Origin: Viscum album
Lineage: Eukaryota; Streptophyta; Magnoliopsida; Santalales; Viscaceae
Direction of reading: 5' to 3'
DNA: 64,000 nt
NCBI GenBank assembly: GCA_963277665.1
Contig: OY728133.1
Span: 393,589,962 to 393,653,961, forward strand
The notes under the pieces: model-generated
Told to the model about the DNA's origin: nothing
The model's input: only the letters and a program-made list of their open reading frames with translations
The model's database searches: none
Part shown: piece after piece, positions 1-11,870 of the stretch
Numbering within the stretch: the first letter of the stretch is position 1
Layout of the letters: the number at the start of each line of letters is the position of its first letter
Position numbers and translations under genes: made by a program

Positions 1-2962
1 TTTATTGCATTTAAACATCCATAAAATTTATTTCATGATATGCGATGAAAATAACATTCTATTTCATACCTCTTTTCTTTGAATAATACTATGAAGGTGC
101 ATTTGGTTTCACTCTTTCCATTGAACTTTTCACATTTTCTTTCAACTTGTTCACCATAAGAATTAAAGATTAATATTTCTTTAATGTTCTTATTTCTTGA
201 CAAACCTTACCTAAAAGGTAACAAAGTGTTTTCTCCATACTATTAATTTTTAATCTTAAAAAGAAACTAGAGTAAATGGATGGAAATGATATGAGAAAGG
301 TATCCATTGAAATATCAGGATCCATATTTCAATATACACATATCCAGTGTAATCATCACCTATTTATATCCACGATTCTCTTTCTCCTTGCAAGATTTTC
401 GGAGATGAGACAATATGTAAAATTATCCTGGTCCTAATGTTGTATCAACAACTCACATTATATGTTGATGATAGAATTATGACATAACCATCATATTCAT
501 TAAACATGAGTCTCCTATAATCATTTTACACCCTCGCTTCTAGAAGTGGATTAATAGGTTTTGGGGACACCAACACATTGAATTTATGATGTCGTGTTAC
601 TTTGTGCAAGCGCCTACACTACTCTTTGGAAACAATTACTGGATAGGACATTGAATTTTTCCAATAAATATCATAGTGTACTTATGTTATTACTTTTCAT
701 TTACTACAAAATAAAATCTAACAGACTAGTGCCTTTATCTTTATTATAGATTAGACATATGTAAATCATTAAATGTATCACACTATTTTATCAAACTCAA
801 GAAACCATATTTACTAGAATCATAATACTCCATCGCTTGAGTATTCAAGTGACAAGAATCCTTGAAAATCTCCTCATAGTCTACAATTTATGGCTACTCC
901 ACTACTCGGAGGGTTCAAGGTAGGTGTTTGACTGACCAACCACATTAACTTATGGATATTTGATCTATTTAGTGAAGCCCTAACTTCTAAAATTATAAAT
1001 ATGATTTACTCAATGTTTTATTCTAAAATTACAACAAGCTAGCTATGACTTATTCTTTGCTTCCAACTTCAGTCAAGTCAACTCATAGCTCTTATAAAAA
1101 CTCCCTAGCAGTAGGAGGTACCCTCAAATTTGGCTAATCGAGCACCCCATGCACTTGGTTTTATTCAAATTCAAATGATACAAGACATTTGAAACATAAT
1201 ATTTATATGAGAGTTTTTAATATTTTTTCAATGAATGTAATTGATTTCTATTAGTTTGACTCTTCTATGTTTTTGTGATCACAACTGAACATTAAAAGCA
1301 AAAACATTAAACACATCTTTATGAATTTTATTGTTTATTATTTTATGTGTTTCCTGCTGTCATGAAAATTTATAAAATAATAAACAAATGAATATAGGAA
1401 ATAAATTACCCAACTGTTCTTGAGAATATAATACTGGTCGATCTATTTAAACTTAATGGATTAACCATAACCTAGGAGAATCATATCTGAGTCATAGTTT
1501 TCCTCATGATACAACTTGTCCCCATCCAGTGTGTATGTTTCTCATTTGATACACCATCCCATATTGGCATTGTTTATGTCTTACATCGTCCTCATCATAG
1601 TATAAAAATGCTTTCATGTTGGCGATGGGGTCTCGGGAGTACAAAATATAGATAACCCACTTTAAATTGGGCGCATAGACTTGTATAGATATTAAACAAT
1701 AAAAATGACGATGCACATATTATCTTATTCAATTACACTCATCACATGAAATTAAATAATTAAATAAATAAATAAATAAAAAATACATACGTAGGTTTAG
1801 TCAATGCTTAAGACCAGTTTGTGTGAAAAAATTAAATTGTAGTAAATCTAAAGTATGAGGCCTTTTAAATAAATTAAATTAATTATTTAAATTTAAATAA
1901 TTTATTCACATTTGGTCCTGGTATTAATTTATTTTTAATTCCAAAAATTAAATTAATTAATTAATTAATTTAATACCTAAATTAAATTAAAATTTTCATG
2001 GAGTATTAAAATATTATATTTTTAAACCAAAAATTAATTTTTAATTAAAATTAATTTAATACTAAAATTAAATTAATTAACTAAATTAATTTTGATTATA
2101 TAAATAATTACCCGGACCATGAAACCCTGTGAATTCCTAATCTGGGCTGTACATACCCTATGTAGGGGTGTTCTGGGCCAAACAGACCTGCCCTGACCCA
2201 TTCTGGATTAGGAAGATCGGCCTTAGCCCATGCGGTTCATACCTCATGATCACTTGGAGGGAGTGTCAACTGTCATCGTCGATGGGAGTTGTCTTCGGGT
2301 GTGTTGTGGGTTTCAGCTAAGATCCGACATGATTAGTGTTAGTTGACCCAGAAGAGGTTGAGCCTGGGTGGAGGAGGAGGCGGCCCTATAGGTGGTGTCA
2401 TGTTGGGAAAGTCATGCTACCCTCCTTTATTTGTTTTTTTCTTCCTTTAAAGTCATTCCCACCCCACCTTTTTCTTTTAGACTTTTCCCCTTCTTTTTTT
2501 GTTGTTATCTCACCACCCCCTTTATTTTCTTTCCTCTTTGAAAAATTTTCAACCAAAAAATTTTATAGGCCCACCTAATTTTCTTCATCATATTTGTAGG
2601 GATTTGGATAAATAATAATAATATTTATTTAGATTTACCAAAAAAAGGAATAAGTATTTGCCAGAAAACACTATTCTGACCATAGTATCCGGTCAGAATA
2701 GTTTGGGATAACCGAAATCATAAAAAACATTAACGTATTTAGGTAAAATTAATATACAATATATATATATATATATATATTCTTAAAAAAATTATACCCT
2801 ACATACTTTATTTGATCTGTATCAAAAAATTTGGATGACCGTAACTTGGATTTACAAAATCAGATCGATGCATAGTATGTTCTGTTGAGACCGAATTTAA
2901 ATCCTCTACTTAATTCAATGCATATTAATTTTTTTCTTGGATTAGAAAATTCATGCAAATTG

Positions 2963-2973
2963 CTTTGATACCA
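2963..2973 (-). promoter_or_regulatory. Primer binding site (tRNA-iMet type) of family A copy 2
   Basis: On the minus strand this reads TGGTATCAAAG, two bases after the LTR end. It is one base different from the common plant initiator-Met PBS TGGTATCAGAG. It fixes the orientation of copy 2 (leftward) and the 5' identity of the LTR at 2976-4829. Confidence 0.8.
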
Positions 2974-2975
2974 AG

Positions 2976-4829
2976 TGAAGGTTATGGGGTGCATAATGGA
3001 AGTCGATGGGTTGGGGATTTAAAATTTTTAATGCCGAAGCGACGTAACTTGTCGTCTCGGGCGATCCAAGCCTCAGTAGAGGTCTGAGGATCTCGTGTGG
3101 ATTATTAAAATCATAGAAAAACAAATTGATTGTGTACCTCATTCTAATTAAAGTGTGCATGACTGAATTTTGTCACCTGCGACTATTCCTCGAAGGATCT
3201 GATACTGATCCACTCTAGATCGTCCACACACGCTTCAAGAATCTTCATGATCGTCGTTGTTTGAATCCTAGGTGCTAGAACAGAGCTCCAAAAAATCCTT
3301 CGGTGTCATGATGATCACCTCCATCCCATGCCTTCGATCCATTAAAGATGTTCTTGGATTGGTCGCTTGAATAGATACTTTCTCTCTCTAGAATGCTATA
3401 GGAGAGAGAATCTCTCATTCAATTGGAATGAAAAATTCACGGAATGGGCCTCTTATCCTACTTATATAGTGGTAGGTTCTGATACCTTAAAAGGGTTCCC
3501 CATCCCTTGAAATTAAAACTTCCATTAAATAAGAAATAAATAAATAATTATGATGAACTAACTACATCATAAATATTATTTATATTTTATCATATACTTG
3601 TAATATATATTAAATAAATTATATGATAAACTCGATTCATTAACTCAACTCATAATTCCTACTAATATTAAATGAACCTTGAATATTGAAATAATATCTG
3701 TTTGTATAATATTTTTCTTGTATTCACTAAATACTTGTGTGAAACTTTTAATAAATTAATTCAACCTAATTATTCTATACTCTAATAATAAGGAATTTAT
3801 TTATTCATTGGTGATCTAGGACTTGGAAAACTCTTGGACCCCATGTTGGGGGCCACTATGACTTATATACATATTCACCAGAATATGATAGATTCTTGAA
3901 TACACTATTACGTGTGACCCTCTAAGCCATTATCTCGATAGTAGTGAATAGTATTCACAGACAAAGAGTGGAGTCTAGAAATCCATCAAGGCCCCTAAAG
4001 AGATAAGTAATAGTAATAAAAACAATAACCATCCTACAAACACACAATATATAATATAATCTCTTTTTCTTTAGATATCTCATAAAGCATGATGCACACT
4101 TTTTTTCATCATAATTTATTACTTTATTATTTGTTGATCTAACCAGGCAGGCTTACCTCCGACTACCTTGGCCAAGGATTTATGATGGTAATACCATCCC
4201 GATCAAACAAAATCGAGATAGTACTTTCTCAACTCGGAAGTGAAAAATTCTATCTTGATCATTCAACCAATTTCATACCAACAATGAATCACCCAACACA
4301 AGATACCTCACCATAACTTCATTTCCATTGTTTTTTCCTTACATAAAAGTACACAATCAAATGAAACATATTGATAATGAACTCATGTTACGAGACCAAT
4401 ACGCATGTTCATAGATAAGAACATCTAATGACACCTAAAACATGAGGTGTTCCCAGTGGTGGTCATGTCCTCATGATCTCACCCAATAAATATCACCAAG
4501 TGTGAACTTCATGAGAATAAGTCTCAATGATTATGATCCATCAACACCTAATAGTTAGACATAAACTGTGTCAATCAGTATAATGAATCTAGACCATGGA
4601 GAATTTGTTTAATATTAATGTCATATTATCTCAAGGTTCTCATTACAGCCTAGGATTTTCTATAACCTTTTGATAAAAAATTAATCTATGAGAATTACCA
4701 TTTAAATAGTGGATGAAGAAATATCTACACTATAATGGTAAGTGTAAATAATGAATAACTAACTATATCCAAGATATGGTAATTGAAAAGTGTTTTTTAG
4801 TTGGGTCTAAGGCACCCACTATTACAACA
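2976..4829 (-). repeat. 5' LTR of family A copy 2
   Basis: This 1,854 bp LTR begins on the plus strand with TGAAGG and ends with ACAACA, so on its own strand it reads TGTTGT...CCTTCA, the usual TG...CA ends. It aligns along most of its length with 22433-24264 and 40477-42281 and, inverted, with 4830-6492. The first ~200 bp on the plus strand (U5 side) differ from the copy 1 LTRs, so it belongs to a different subfamily. A TATA-like element, ACTATATAAG on the minus strand, lies at 3461-3470 and fits a leftward LTR promoter. Confidence 0.85.
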
Positions 4830-6492
4830 AGTTCCCATGCTATGATGAGAACCTCAAGATACTATGACATTAATATTAAACATACATCTTATGGTCTAGA
4901 TACATCATTCTGACTAGACACAGATAATGTCTAACTATTAGCAGTTGGGGATCATAATCATTGAGACTTATTCTCATAAAGTTCTCACTTGGTGATATCT
5001 AATAGGTGAGATCATGAAAATAGAGTCCCCAATAGGAACACCACATATTTTAAGAGTTATTGGTTATTAGTATCTATAGACATGTTAATTGGACCCCTAG
5101 ATTAAGATCGTTATCAATATGTTCCATTTGATTGCATACATTGATGCAAGGTAAAATTTATAACAATAAAGTCATGGTAATGTAGCTTGTGTTGGGTGTG
5201 TCATTGGTGATATGAAATTGGTTGAATGGTCAAGATAGAATTTTTCACTTTCGAGTTGAGGAGGTGATATCATAGGACTGGTTTATTTGGATGGTAACGC
5301 CTTCATAAATCATTAGACAAGGTAGTTGAAGATACATCTGTCTAGTTAGATCAATAAATAATAAATCAAAAATGAATGATGAAACAAGTGTGCATCATGC
5401 TTTATGAGATATCACACGACAAAGAGATTATATTACACAGTTTGTGTTCGTAGGATGGTTGTCATTACTATGACTATTCCTTATCTCTTTAGGAGACCTG
5501 ATGGGTTTCTAAAATCTACTCTTGATCTGTGAATAGTATTCACTGCTATTAAAATAAGAGCCTAAAGGGTTTCAAAAAATAGCGTATTAAAGAATCTGCT
5601 CATTCAGGTGAATAGGTATATAGGCTATGGTGGGACCCACTACATGGTTTGAGAGTTGTCAATAATAGATCATCGATGAATAAATAATTTCATTATTATT
5701 ATAGTATAGAATAATTGGATTAAATTTATTTACAATTATTTAAGTAAATACATGAATAATATTATACGAATGAATATTATTTTAATATTCAATCTTCATT
5801 TAATATTAGCCGGAATTTTGATTCGAATTAATGAGTTGGGTTTTATCACATAATATATTTATTACATTACAAGTAGGTGAAAATATATAAATAATATTTA
5901 TGGCACAATTAACTCATAATAACTATTTATTTATTGCTTATTTAGTGGATGTTTTATTTTTAGGGGTCATGGAACCCTTTCCAGGTATTTTGAGAAATAC
6001 ACTATATAAGTAGGAGAGGATCTCTATTCCAATGACTGTTCATGCCAACAGAATGAGATCTTCTCTCCCCTACCAATTTATAGAGAGAGAAATTCTTTTT
6101 GAGTGATCCATCCAAGAACACCTTCAACAGATCAAAGGGATGAGATCAAGGTGATCATCATGACGATGAAGGATTCATCGGAGCTCTATGCTAGCACCCG
6201 AAATTCAATGAATGATGATTGTGTGGATTCTTGAAGCATGTGTGGATGATCTAGAGGGATTCAGATTCGGATCCTTCGGGCAACGATTTCCAGTGATGAG
6301 CTGTAGTCATGCACGATTCGTTTTCGAACATGATATTTGTTTATTTTAATTTTTGTGTTAATTAAATTCACAAAAGATCTCTAAACATCTACCAGGGCTC
6401 AGATCACTGGAGATGACAAGATTCATCTTTTCGGTGATGAAAATTTTAAATCCCCATCCCACCAGCTTCCACTGCACACTACAGTACCATCA
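4830..6492 (+). repeat. 5'-truncated LTR of family A copy 3
   Basis: Reverse complement match to the LTR at 2976-4829 and direct match to the inverted copy 1 LTRs. The expected first ~160-170 bp (TGTTGAAATAGTGGG...) are absent: the sequence begins abutting the last base of the copy 2 LTR. It ends CCATCA just before the PBS. A TATA-type element TATATAAG lies at 6003-6010 on the plus strand, so this LTR would have promoted rightward transcription of copy 3. Confidence 0.8.
6003..6010 (+). promoter_or_regulatory. TATA box of copy 3 LTR
   Basis: TATATAAG stands at the same relative place as the TATA elements in the other family A LTRs (minus strand near 3465, 22,915 and 40,950). Conservation across copies supports a U3 promoter, but no transcript evidence is available. 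Confidence 0.55.
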
Positions 6493-6494
6493 AT

Positions 6495-6505
6495 TGGTAT
6501 CAAAT
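6495..6505 (+). promoter_or_regulatory. Primer binding site of family A copy 3
   Basis: TGGTATCAAAT lies two bases after the LTR end, an initiator-Met-type PBS with a changed last base. It shows that copy 3 points right, opposite to copy 2, so the two copies are head to head. Confidence 0.75.
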
Positions 6506-9500
6506 GGATCACATAAATTTTTTGAGCCAAGAAAAACTTAATTTTCATTAAATTAAGTATAGGGCTTAATTTTGGTCCCAGCAGAATAGACCACACATCG
6601 ATCTGATTTTAGATGGTAAAGTTATGGATATCCAAAAATTTTAATATAGAAAGTTTGTGGCTCTCTAAGTATAAAATTTCAAATAATGTATATTTTTATA
6701 TATGTTAGTTATTACCCTAATGTGGTGACTGGAAGTGAAATTTGGTTACCATTCATTTTTTCAACCAAATCAGTTTGGATTCTAAGGACTGAAATTACTT
6801 AGGCTGGTAAGGATAAATTTCCACCAGTTTACAAAACTTTTCTTTAGCCTATGAAATAGGCTTTGGAAAATGTTGAAATAAAACAAATTGGGGATGCGGG
6901 TTGAACCACAGGTCAAGTTAAATTAAAAAAAACATAGACTGGAATGTGGGGGTGACATAATTTTGTGGAAAGCAAAATTTAAATTAAAAATAATAATAAT
7001 AAAAGTGGGTGGGCCTCTATTGTCGGTTGGACCCATCTAGCGAGTTGAACACCTCCCTCTCTCCCTTATTAGTGTTATCCACCTTTTCTCGTGGCGACCC
7101 TCTGCTAGATCCAACCTCACTTCCTCCCTTACCAATCACAGATGTCATCACTACCCACAGCTAGCCTCACCACCATGTGCTCCTCCCTTAGAAAACACAA
7201 GTCGACCTCCTCTGCACTCCCCATGCAGCTGGGATCCCCCGATATGAGTCTGCATGGGTTTTAGTGGATCCATCCAACCTGAAATACATTAGGACGGGTC
7301 TGCCTAGCCCAGAATAGCCTTACATGGGCTCTTCCTGACTCAGAATGGGCTTGCATTGGGTCGGGCTGACCCACATTGGCCCTGCGCGGGGTTTTATGAC
7401 CCGAGAAATTTTAATATAACCAATATATTAATTAATTGATTTTTTGGAATTTAATATAATAATAATTTTATTATTCCTAAACTTAATTTAATTTTGGAAG
7501 AAAAATTAATTTAATTTTGGTATTAAATTAATTAATTTTTGGAATTAAAATTAAATTAATATAATAACAGAATGAAAGTAAATTATTTGAATTTAATTAA
7601 TTAATTTAATTTATTTAATAGTCCTCATAATTTCAATTTATTGAAATTTAATTCTTATTACACTTTTACTTTTACCCTCCGATTGGTCTTGAACATTGAC
7701 TGGTCGTATATGTCTATTTTTATTTATTTAATTATTTAATTGTATGTGATGCATATAATTAATTTTTTTAAATAATGCGGTCTACACATCGTCATTTTTT
7801 CCTTGTTTAATATATATAAGGGTCTGCACACCCAGATAAAAGTTATTGGTTTGGATTTTGCAGTCCTGAGACCCCTCACTTGCGTGCAAGTATTTTTGTA
7901 CTATGATGAGGACGTTGTAAGTCACGAACCATGCCAAGTCAAGGTGGAATCTATATGAGAAGTAGACACACTGGATGGGGGATGAGCTGCATCATGAGTC
8001 TAGATACGACTCATGTATGATTCTCGTAAGTCATGGTTGATCCACTAAGCTTAAATGGATCAACTGATATTAGATTCTCAAGACCAGAAGATCAATTTTT
8101 TTCCTTTATGCATTATTTATTATAATTTACATTTGTTTCATATTGAGAAACACATAAAATAGTAAATAAAAAAATGCATAAAGAATCGATGAATGTATTA
8201 TATTAATTTTCAGTAGTGAGCATGATAACGTATTATGAACATATTTAATAGAAAAGGATTACATTCGTCGAGAAATATAAAAAAACCCTCAAATAAATAT
8301 TAAGTAACTAATGCCTTCCGTCATTTGAATTTGAGAAAAACCAGGTGTTCGAGGTGCTGTTGGACATGGTTGGGCGTGCCTCTTACTACCGAGGAGTTCT
8401 TATGAGAATGATGAGTTGACTTAACTGAAGTTGGAAATAGAGTATCCATAGCTAGCTTATTAAAAATTCAGAGGCAAGTGTTGAGTAAATCATGTTTATG
8501 ATTTTAGAAGTTGGGACTTCACTCAATAGATCAAAGACCCAAAAGTTAATGCGGTTGGTCAATCAAACGACCACCTTAAACTCTCTGATTAATGTCATAA
8601 CCATAACTTGTAGACTATTATGAGAGGTTTCAAGGATGATTTCCACTTGAATACACAAGCGATTGAGTATTTCGATTCTAGTACATGGGGTTTATAGAGT
8701 TCGATAAAATTGTGGGATATGTTTAATGATTTAAATAATCGGTAATGTATAATTAGTAATCAATATAAAAGTACTAATCTGATATATTTTGTTTTTTTAG
8801 TAAATGTCATGAAATATCATAAGTACATTATGATAAATATTGGAAAAAGATAATTTTCAAATTGGAACAAGTTTACAAAGAGTAGTACTGATACTTGTGT
8901 AAAGTGCCATGACATTGGAAATTCAAGGTGTTGGTGTCCCAAATATCTGTTGAACTAGCTTAGCAAATGAGGGTGTAAAAATGCTTATAGGAGACTCATG
9001 TATGATTCATATTATTGTTATTTAATAATGATATCATCAATTTGTGATGTGATTTATGGACATAACATCAGTAAATGGATTATTTTACATGTTGTCTCAT
9101 CTTTGAGAAGCTTGTGAGGGGAAAAAGTAGTGCAGAGATGAATAGGTTATGATTACACTAGATATGTGTAAATTGAGAGGTGTATAAATATCTTTCAATG
9201 GATCCATTTTTCATATCATTTTCACCCATTTACTCCAGTTTTGTTTAATATTACAAAATGGATAGTATGTGTCACGACTCATCCTCGGGGCCTGTGCCAT
9301 GACTACCCCAAGCCCGCCTTCCATAGGCCAGGGGTTGTCGACCAGCACCAAAGGCGTAAATCTCGATAACTGGGAATGAATTTCCTTTATAAAAGTAACA
9401 AAACACCACAGAGTACAAGCGAAAGTAAAACACTAAGTACAAAGAAAGTGCTGAAAAGTAAATGGGCCAGAATACAAACCCAACTGGAAATATAGCTACA

Positions 9501-9631
9501 AATGAACAAAGACAACAGCTGGAAGAAAGGAAGCAGCTCCTGGGTCGTCCTCCTCGGATCCTACCTGAAGGGTAGGTACAGATAGCGCAGCTCCTCAATG
9601 CTCTCACCCGTCAACCTCCTCCGTGTGTCGT

Positions 9632-9721
9632 CTCGTCGTGAAGTCCACCTCTCGATACTGACTCGTTGTGTGGTCCACCTCTAGGTACTGACTCGTCGTG
9701 TGGTCCACCTCCGAGTACTGT
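9632..9721. repeat. 30-bp tandem repeat, three copies, in the solo LTR
   Basis: Three 30-bp units start at 9632, 9662 and 9692, each with the pattern CTCGTCGTG...GTCCACCTC...TACTG. They differ by a few substitutions. The repeat explains why the short frames here look like repeated peptides. Confidence 0.8.
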
Positions 9722-10101
9722 CTAGTCCTCGAACACTCGGCCTCCGTCAGCACTACCCGTCTTCTACAACCAACACAACGAGGTACGGGCATAGCCCGTG
9801 CAGGGGTGAGTATAAGGATACTCAGTAGGGACCCCGAGACCCTCAAGGTCTCACTAAAACCAACAAGAATAACCAAAAAAAAGATCTCAACAGATAACCT
9901 CTATTTAGGTATATGCCCATACATATACCCAAGTTATCAAGTAACCCATCTCAATCATGAGGTAAACACAAAGGTCATAGACTCAGCTCAAACTAGGATT
10001 TTCATTATCGAAACCGTAACTGCTGAAGAGCTCCGTCTCTGGGAGTACAGTGATCCTGTCACGTCTCCAAGGTACTACTCACCAACCTATGACTGCTGAG
10101 G

Positions 10102-10316
10102 TACTCCTCCTGTTGAGTACCGCGGGTCTGCCACCTCACACAGTAGTGCTCCTCCGCCATGGGTCTGCCACCTCACACAGTAGTGCTCCCCCTCATAGCC
10201 TACAGAGGTACTCCTCCTGTCGAGTACCACGGGTCTGCCACCTCACACAGTAGTGCTCCTCCGCCATGGGTCTGCCACCTCACAAAGTAGTGCTCCCCAC
10301 TGGGCTATGCTAGTCA
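10102..10316. repeat. 107-bp tandem duplication containing a 37-bp internal repeat
   Basis: The anchor GGGTCTGCCACCTCACA starts at 10124, 10161, 10231 and 10268. The spacing 37, 70, 37 shows a ~107-bp unit present twice, each unit holding the 37-bp motif twice. The copies are close to identical, so the expansion is younger than the LTR as a whole. Confidence 0.8.
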
Positions 10317-10467
10317 CTCCGAATTGAATCGGACAAGCGGTCATCAGGTCACAGCCAGCTATACGGTCTTCGTACTCCGTACGCTCGTCTCCGGGAGGGT
10401 CTGCTCCACAAGCTACTAGTAGATACTACAAGTATCTCAAATTACCACGAAGAAGTATCTCAAAGAA

Positions 10468-11190
10468 CCGTCTCGTCATAGGGGTCTCAACGCGACAGAC
10501 GATGTGTCAATAGGACGCCCGGTCTGTGAGTTACTAGCCTTTTTGTCCCCGGGGCCCGGTTGGTTTCGTGAGCGAACCAACACGGCCGTATCTCAACTGT
10601 ACCCCAAACTCTCATAGGGTATACTCAAAGGGACTGTTTCTCTACGTGATCAGCAACGCCGCTGACGGTTCGTCAAACGGACGTCCGGTCTGAAAGATAT
10701 CAGCTTTTCTGTTCCAGGGGCCCAGTTGGATTTTGGGTGCAATCCAACCCAGCCACTATCCAACTGCATCCAAAACTCGAGAAAAGTATGCCAAAAGTTC
10801 CGTCTCATCAAGAGGAGATCAACGAGACAGACAACGCGTCAATCGGACGCCCGGTCTGTGAGTTACTGGCTTTTTCGTTCCAGGGGCCCGGTTGGTTTCG
10901 TGAGCGAACCAACCCGACCGCACTCCGACGGCATCCAAAACTCAAGCGGAGTAAGCCAAAAGTTCCGTCTCATCAAGAGGAATCCAACAAAGTTGACGAC
11001 ACATCAATCGGACATCTGGAGATCAAGTTACGAACATTTCCGCTCCAAGGGCCCGGTTGGTTTCGTGTACGAACCAACACGGCCGAACCCGAAGTATTCC
11101 GAAACCTTGAGTACGATATGTCAAAACGACTGTCTCAGTCCAAGGATCGCATCGCCGCTGACGGTGCATCGATCGGAGGTCTGTAGCCCA
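10468..11190. repeat. 166-bp GC-rich tandem repeat, ~4.3 copies, with a covarying hairpin
   Basis: Units begin at about 10468, 10634, 10800, 10965 and 11130 (last one partial), a constant 165-166 bp spacing. Each full unit contains GGGGCCCGG-like sequence followed by a short inverted repeat: 10559-10581, 10725-10748, 10891-10913 and 11056-11078. Units 1, 3 and 4 pair GTTGGTT with AACCAAC. Unit 2 pairs GTTGGATT with AATCCAAC, a matched change in both arms. Two overlapping plus-strand ORFs here arise only because the repeat keeps phase over its length. I do not read them as genes. Confidence 0.85.
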
Positions 11191-11870
11191 GGATATGGGC
11201 AAAATACCTAAAAGGTCCGAAAACGGGGGGTCTGGGCTCGTACCGACCCGGCCCAACCCCCGCTGGGTCGACCCGACCCGGGTCCGGGTCCGACATGGCT
11301 GGGCGCGACCCGGACTGGCCGGCACGTCCCGTACCGGTCTGGGCGCGACCCGGCCCGGTCCGCCCAAGCCGGCCCGGCTCGGCCGGGAGGCTCGCTAGCT
11401 CGGCCAGCGAGCCGGTGCTCCGCGGACGCGGCGCGCGCCGCGTCCCCCCTGGATCACGCGCGGCCGCGAGATCCGCCAGCTCTCCGCCGCAGCTTCAGCC
11501 GCGGCGGTTTCTCCAGGCGGCGCGCCGGGGCGCCCCCGCCGCGCCGGCGACCCGCGCCGCCGGTGGTGTCCGCGTGCCACCGGAGTTGCTCCGATGGTCC
11601 GTTTTCAATACCGCCTGCGCCGATGCTCATCCCGGGTCCCATACTTCACTGCGGAAACATCAAATCGTCTCTGCGGCCCATTCCGTCAATGCCCGACGAT
11701 CCGAACGTCAAAAGAAACAACTGCGGAGTCTTCCGTTCGCCTTCGCGGCCCCGACTACGACCACACTTTTGTTCGGCCTTGACGGCGCAGCGCGACGGCG
11801 CCGCGCATCCTTGCCGCATCACTCCAGGTTCCCGCGCGGTGTCGTCGCACCATGCCGCCATCTTCTGAAC
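11190..11870. other. GC-rich core of the solo LTR
   Basis: About 680 bp dominated by CCGG/GACCCG-type words and dense in CpG, in a window that is otherwise strongly AT-rich. Long ORFs are open on both strands at once, as expected from high GC rather than coding. No domain is recognised. It probably holds the promoter or regulatory part of the LTR, which is an inference from composition only. Confidence 0.5.

Larger units (their letters stand above)
1..4829 (-). mobile_element. Family A copia-like LTR retrotransposon, copy 2 (5' half, cut by window edge)
   Basis: The element lies in minus orientation: its 5' LTR is on the right (2976-4829), then a primer binding site, then leader and interior running left to position 1, where the window cuts it. 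Positions ~1-700 match ~27,175-27,868, and ~713-2,600 match ~38,176-40,300, of the better preserved copy at 22,433-42,281. These two matched pieces are contiguous here because copy 2 lacks the gypsy insertion. No reading frame is intact and the short ORFs are not coding. A GC-richer leader block (2,100-2,420) sits in otherwise very AT-rich DNA. An (AT)n run lies near 2,757-2,780. The copia assignment rests on family resemblance to copy 1, which has an RNase H relic and a copia-style PPT. Confidence 0.8.

Noticed and set aside
2963..2973. tRNA-like fragments at the PBS sites
   Set aside because: Only ~11 nt match a tRNA 3' end. They are primer binding sites, not tRNA genes. No cloverleaf is visible anywhere in the window.
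10726..11211. Two overlapping ~150-160 codon ORFs with internal peptide repeats
   Set aside because: They are products of the 166-bp tandem repeat, are open in two frames, and show no recognisable domain.
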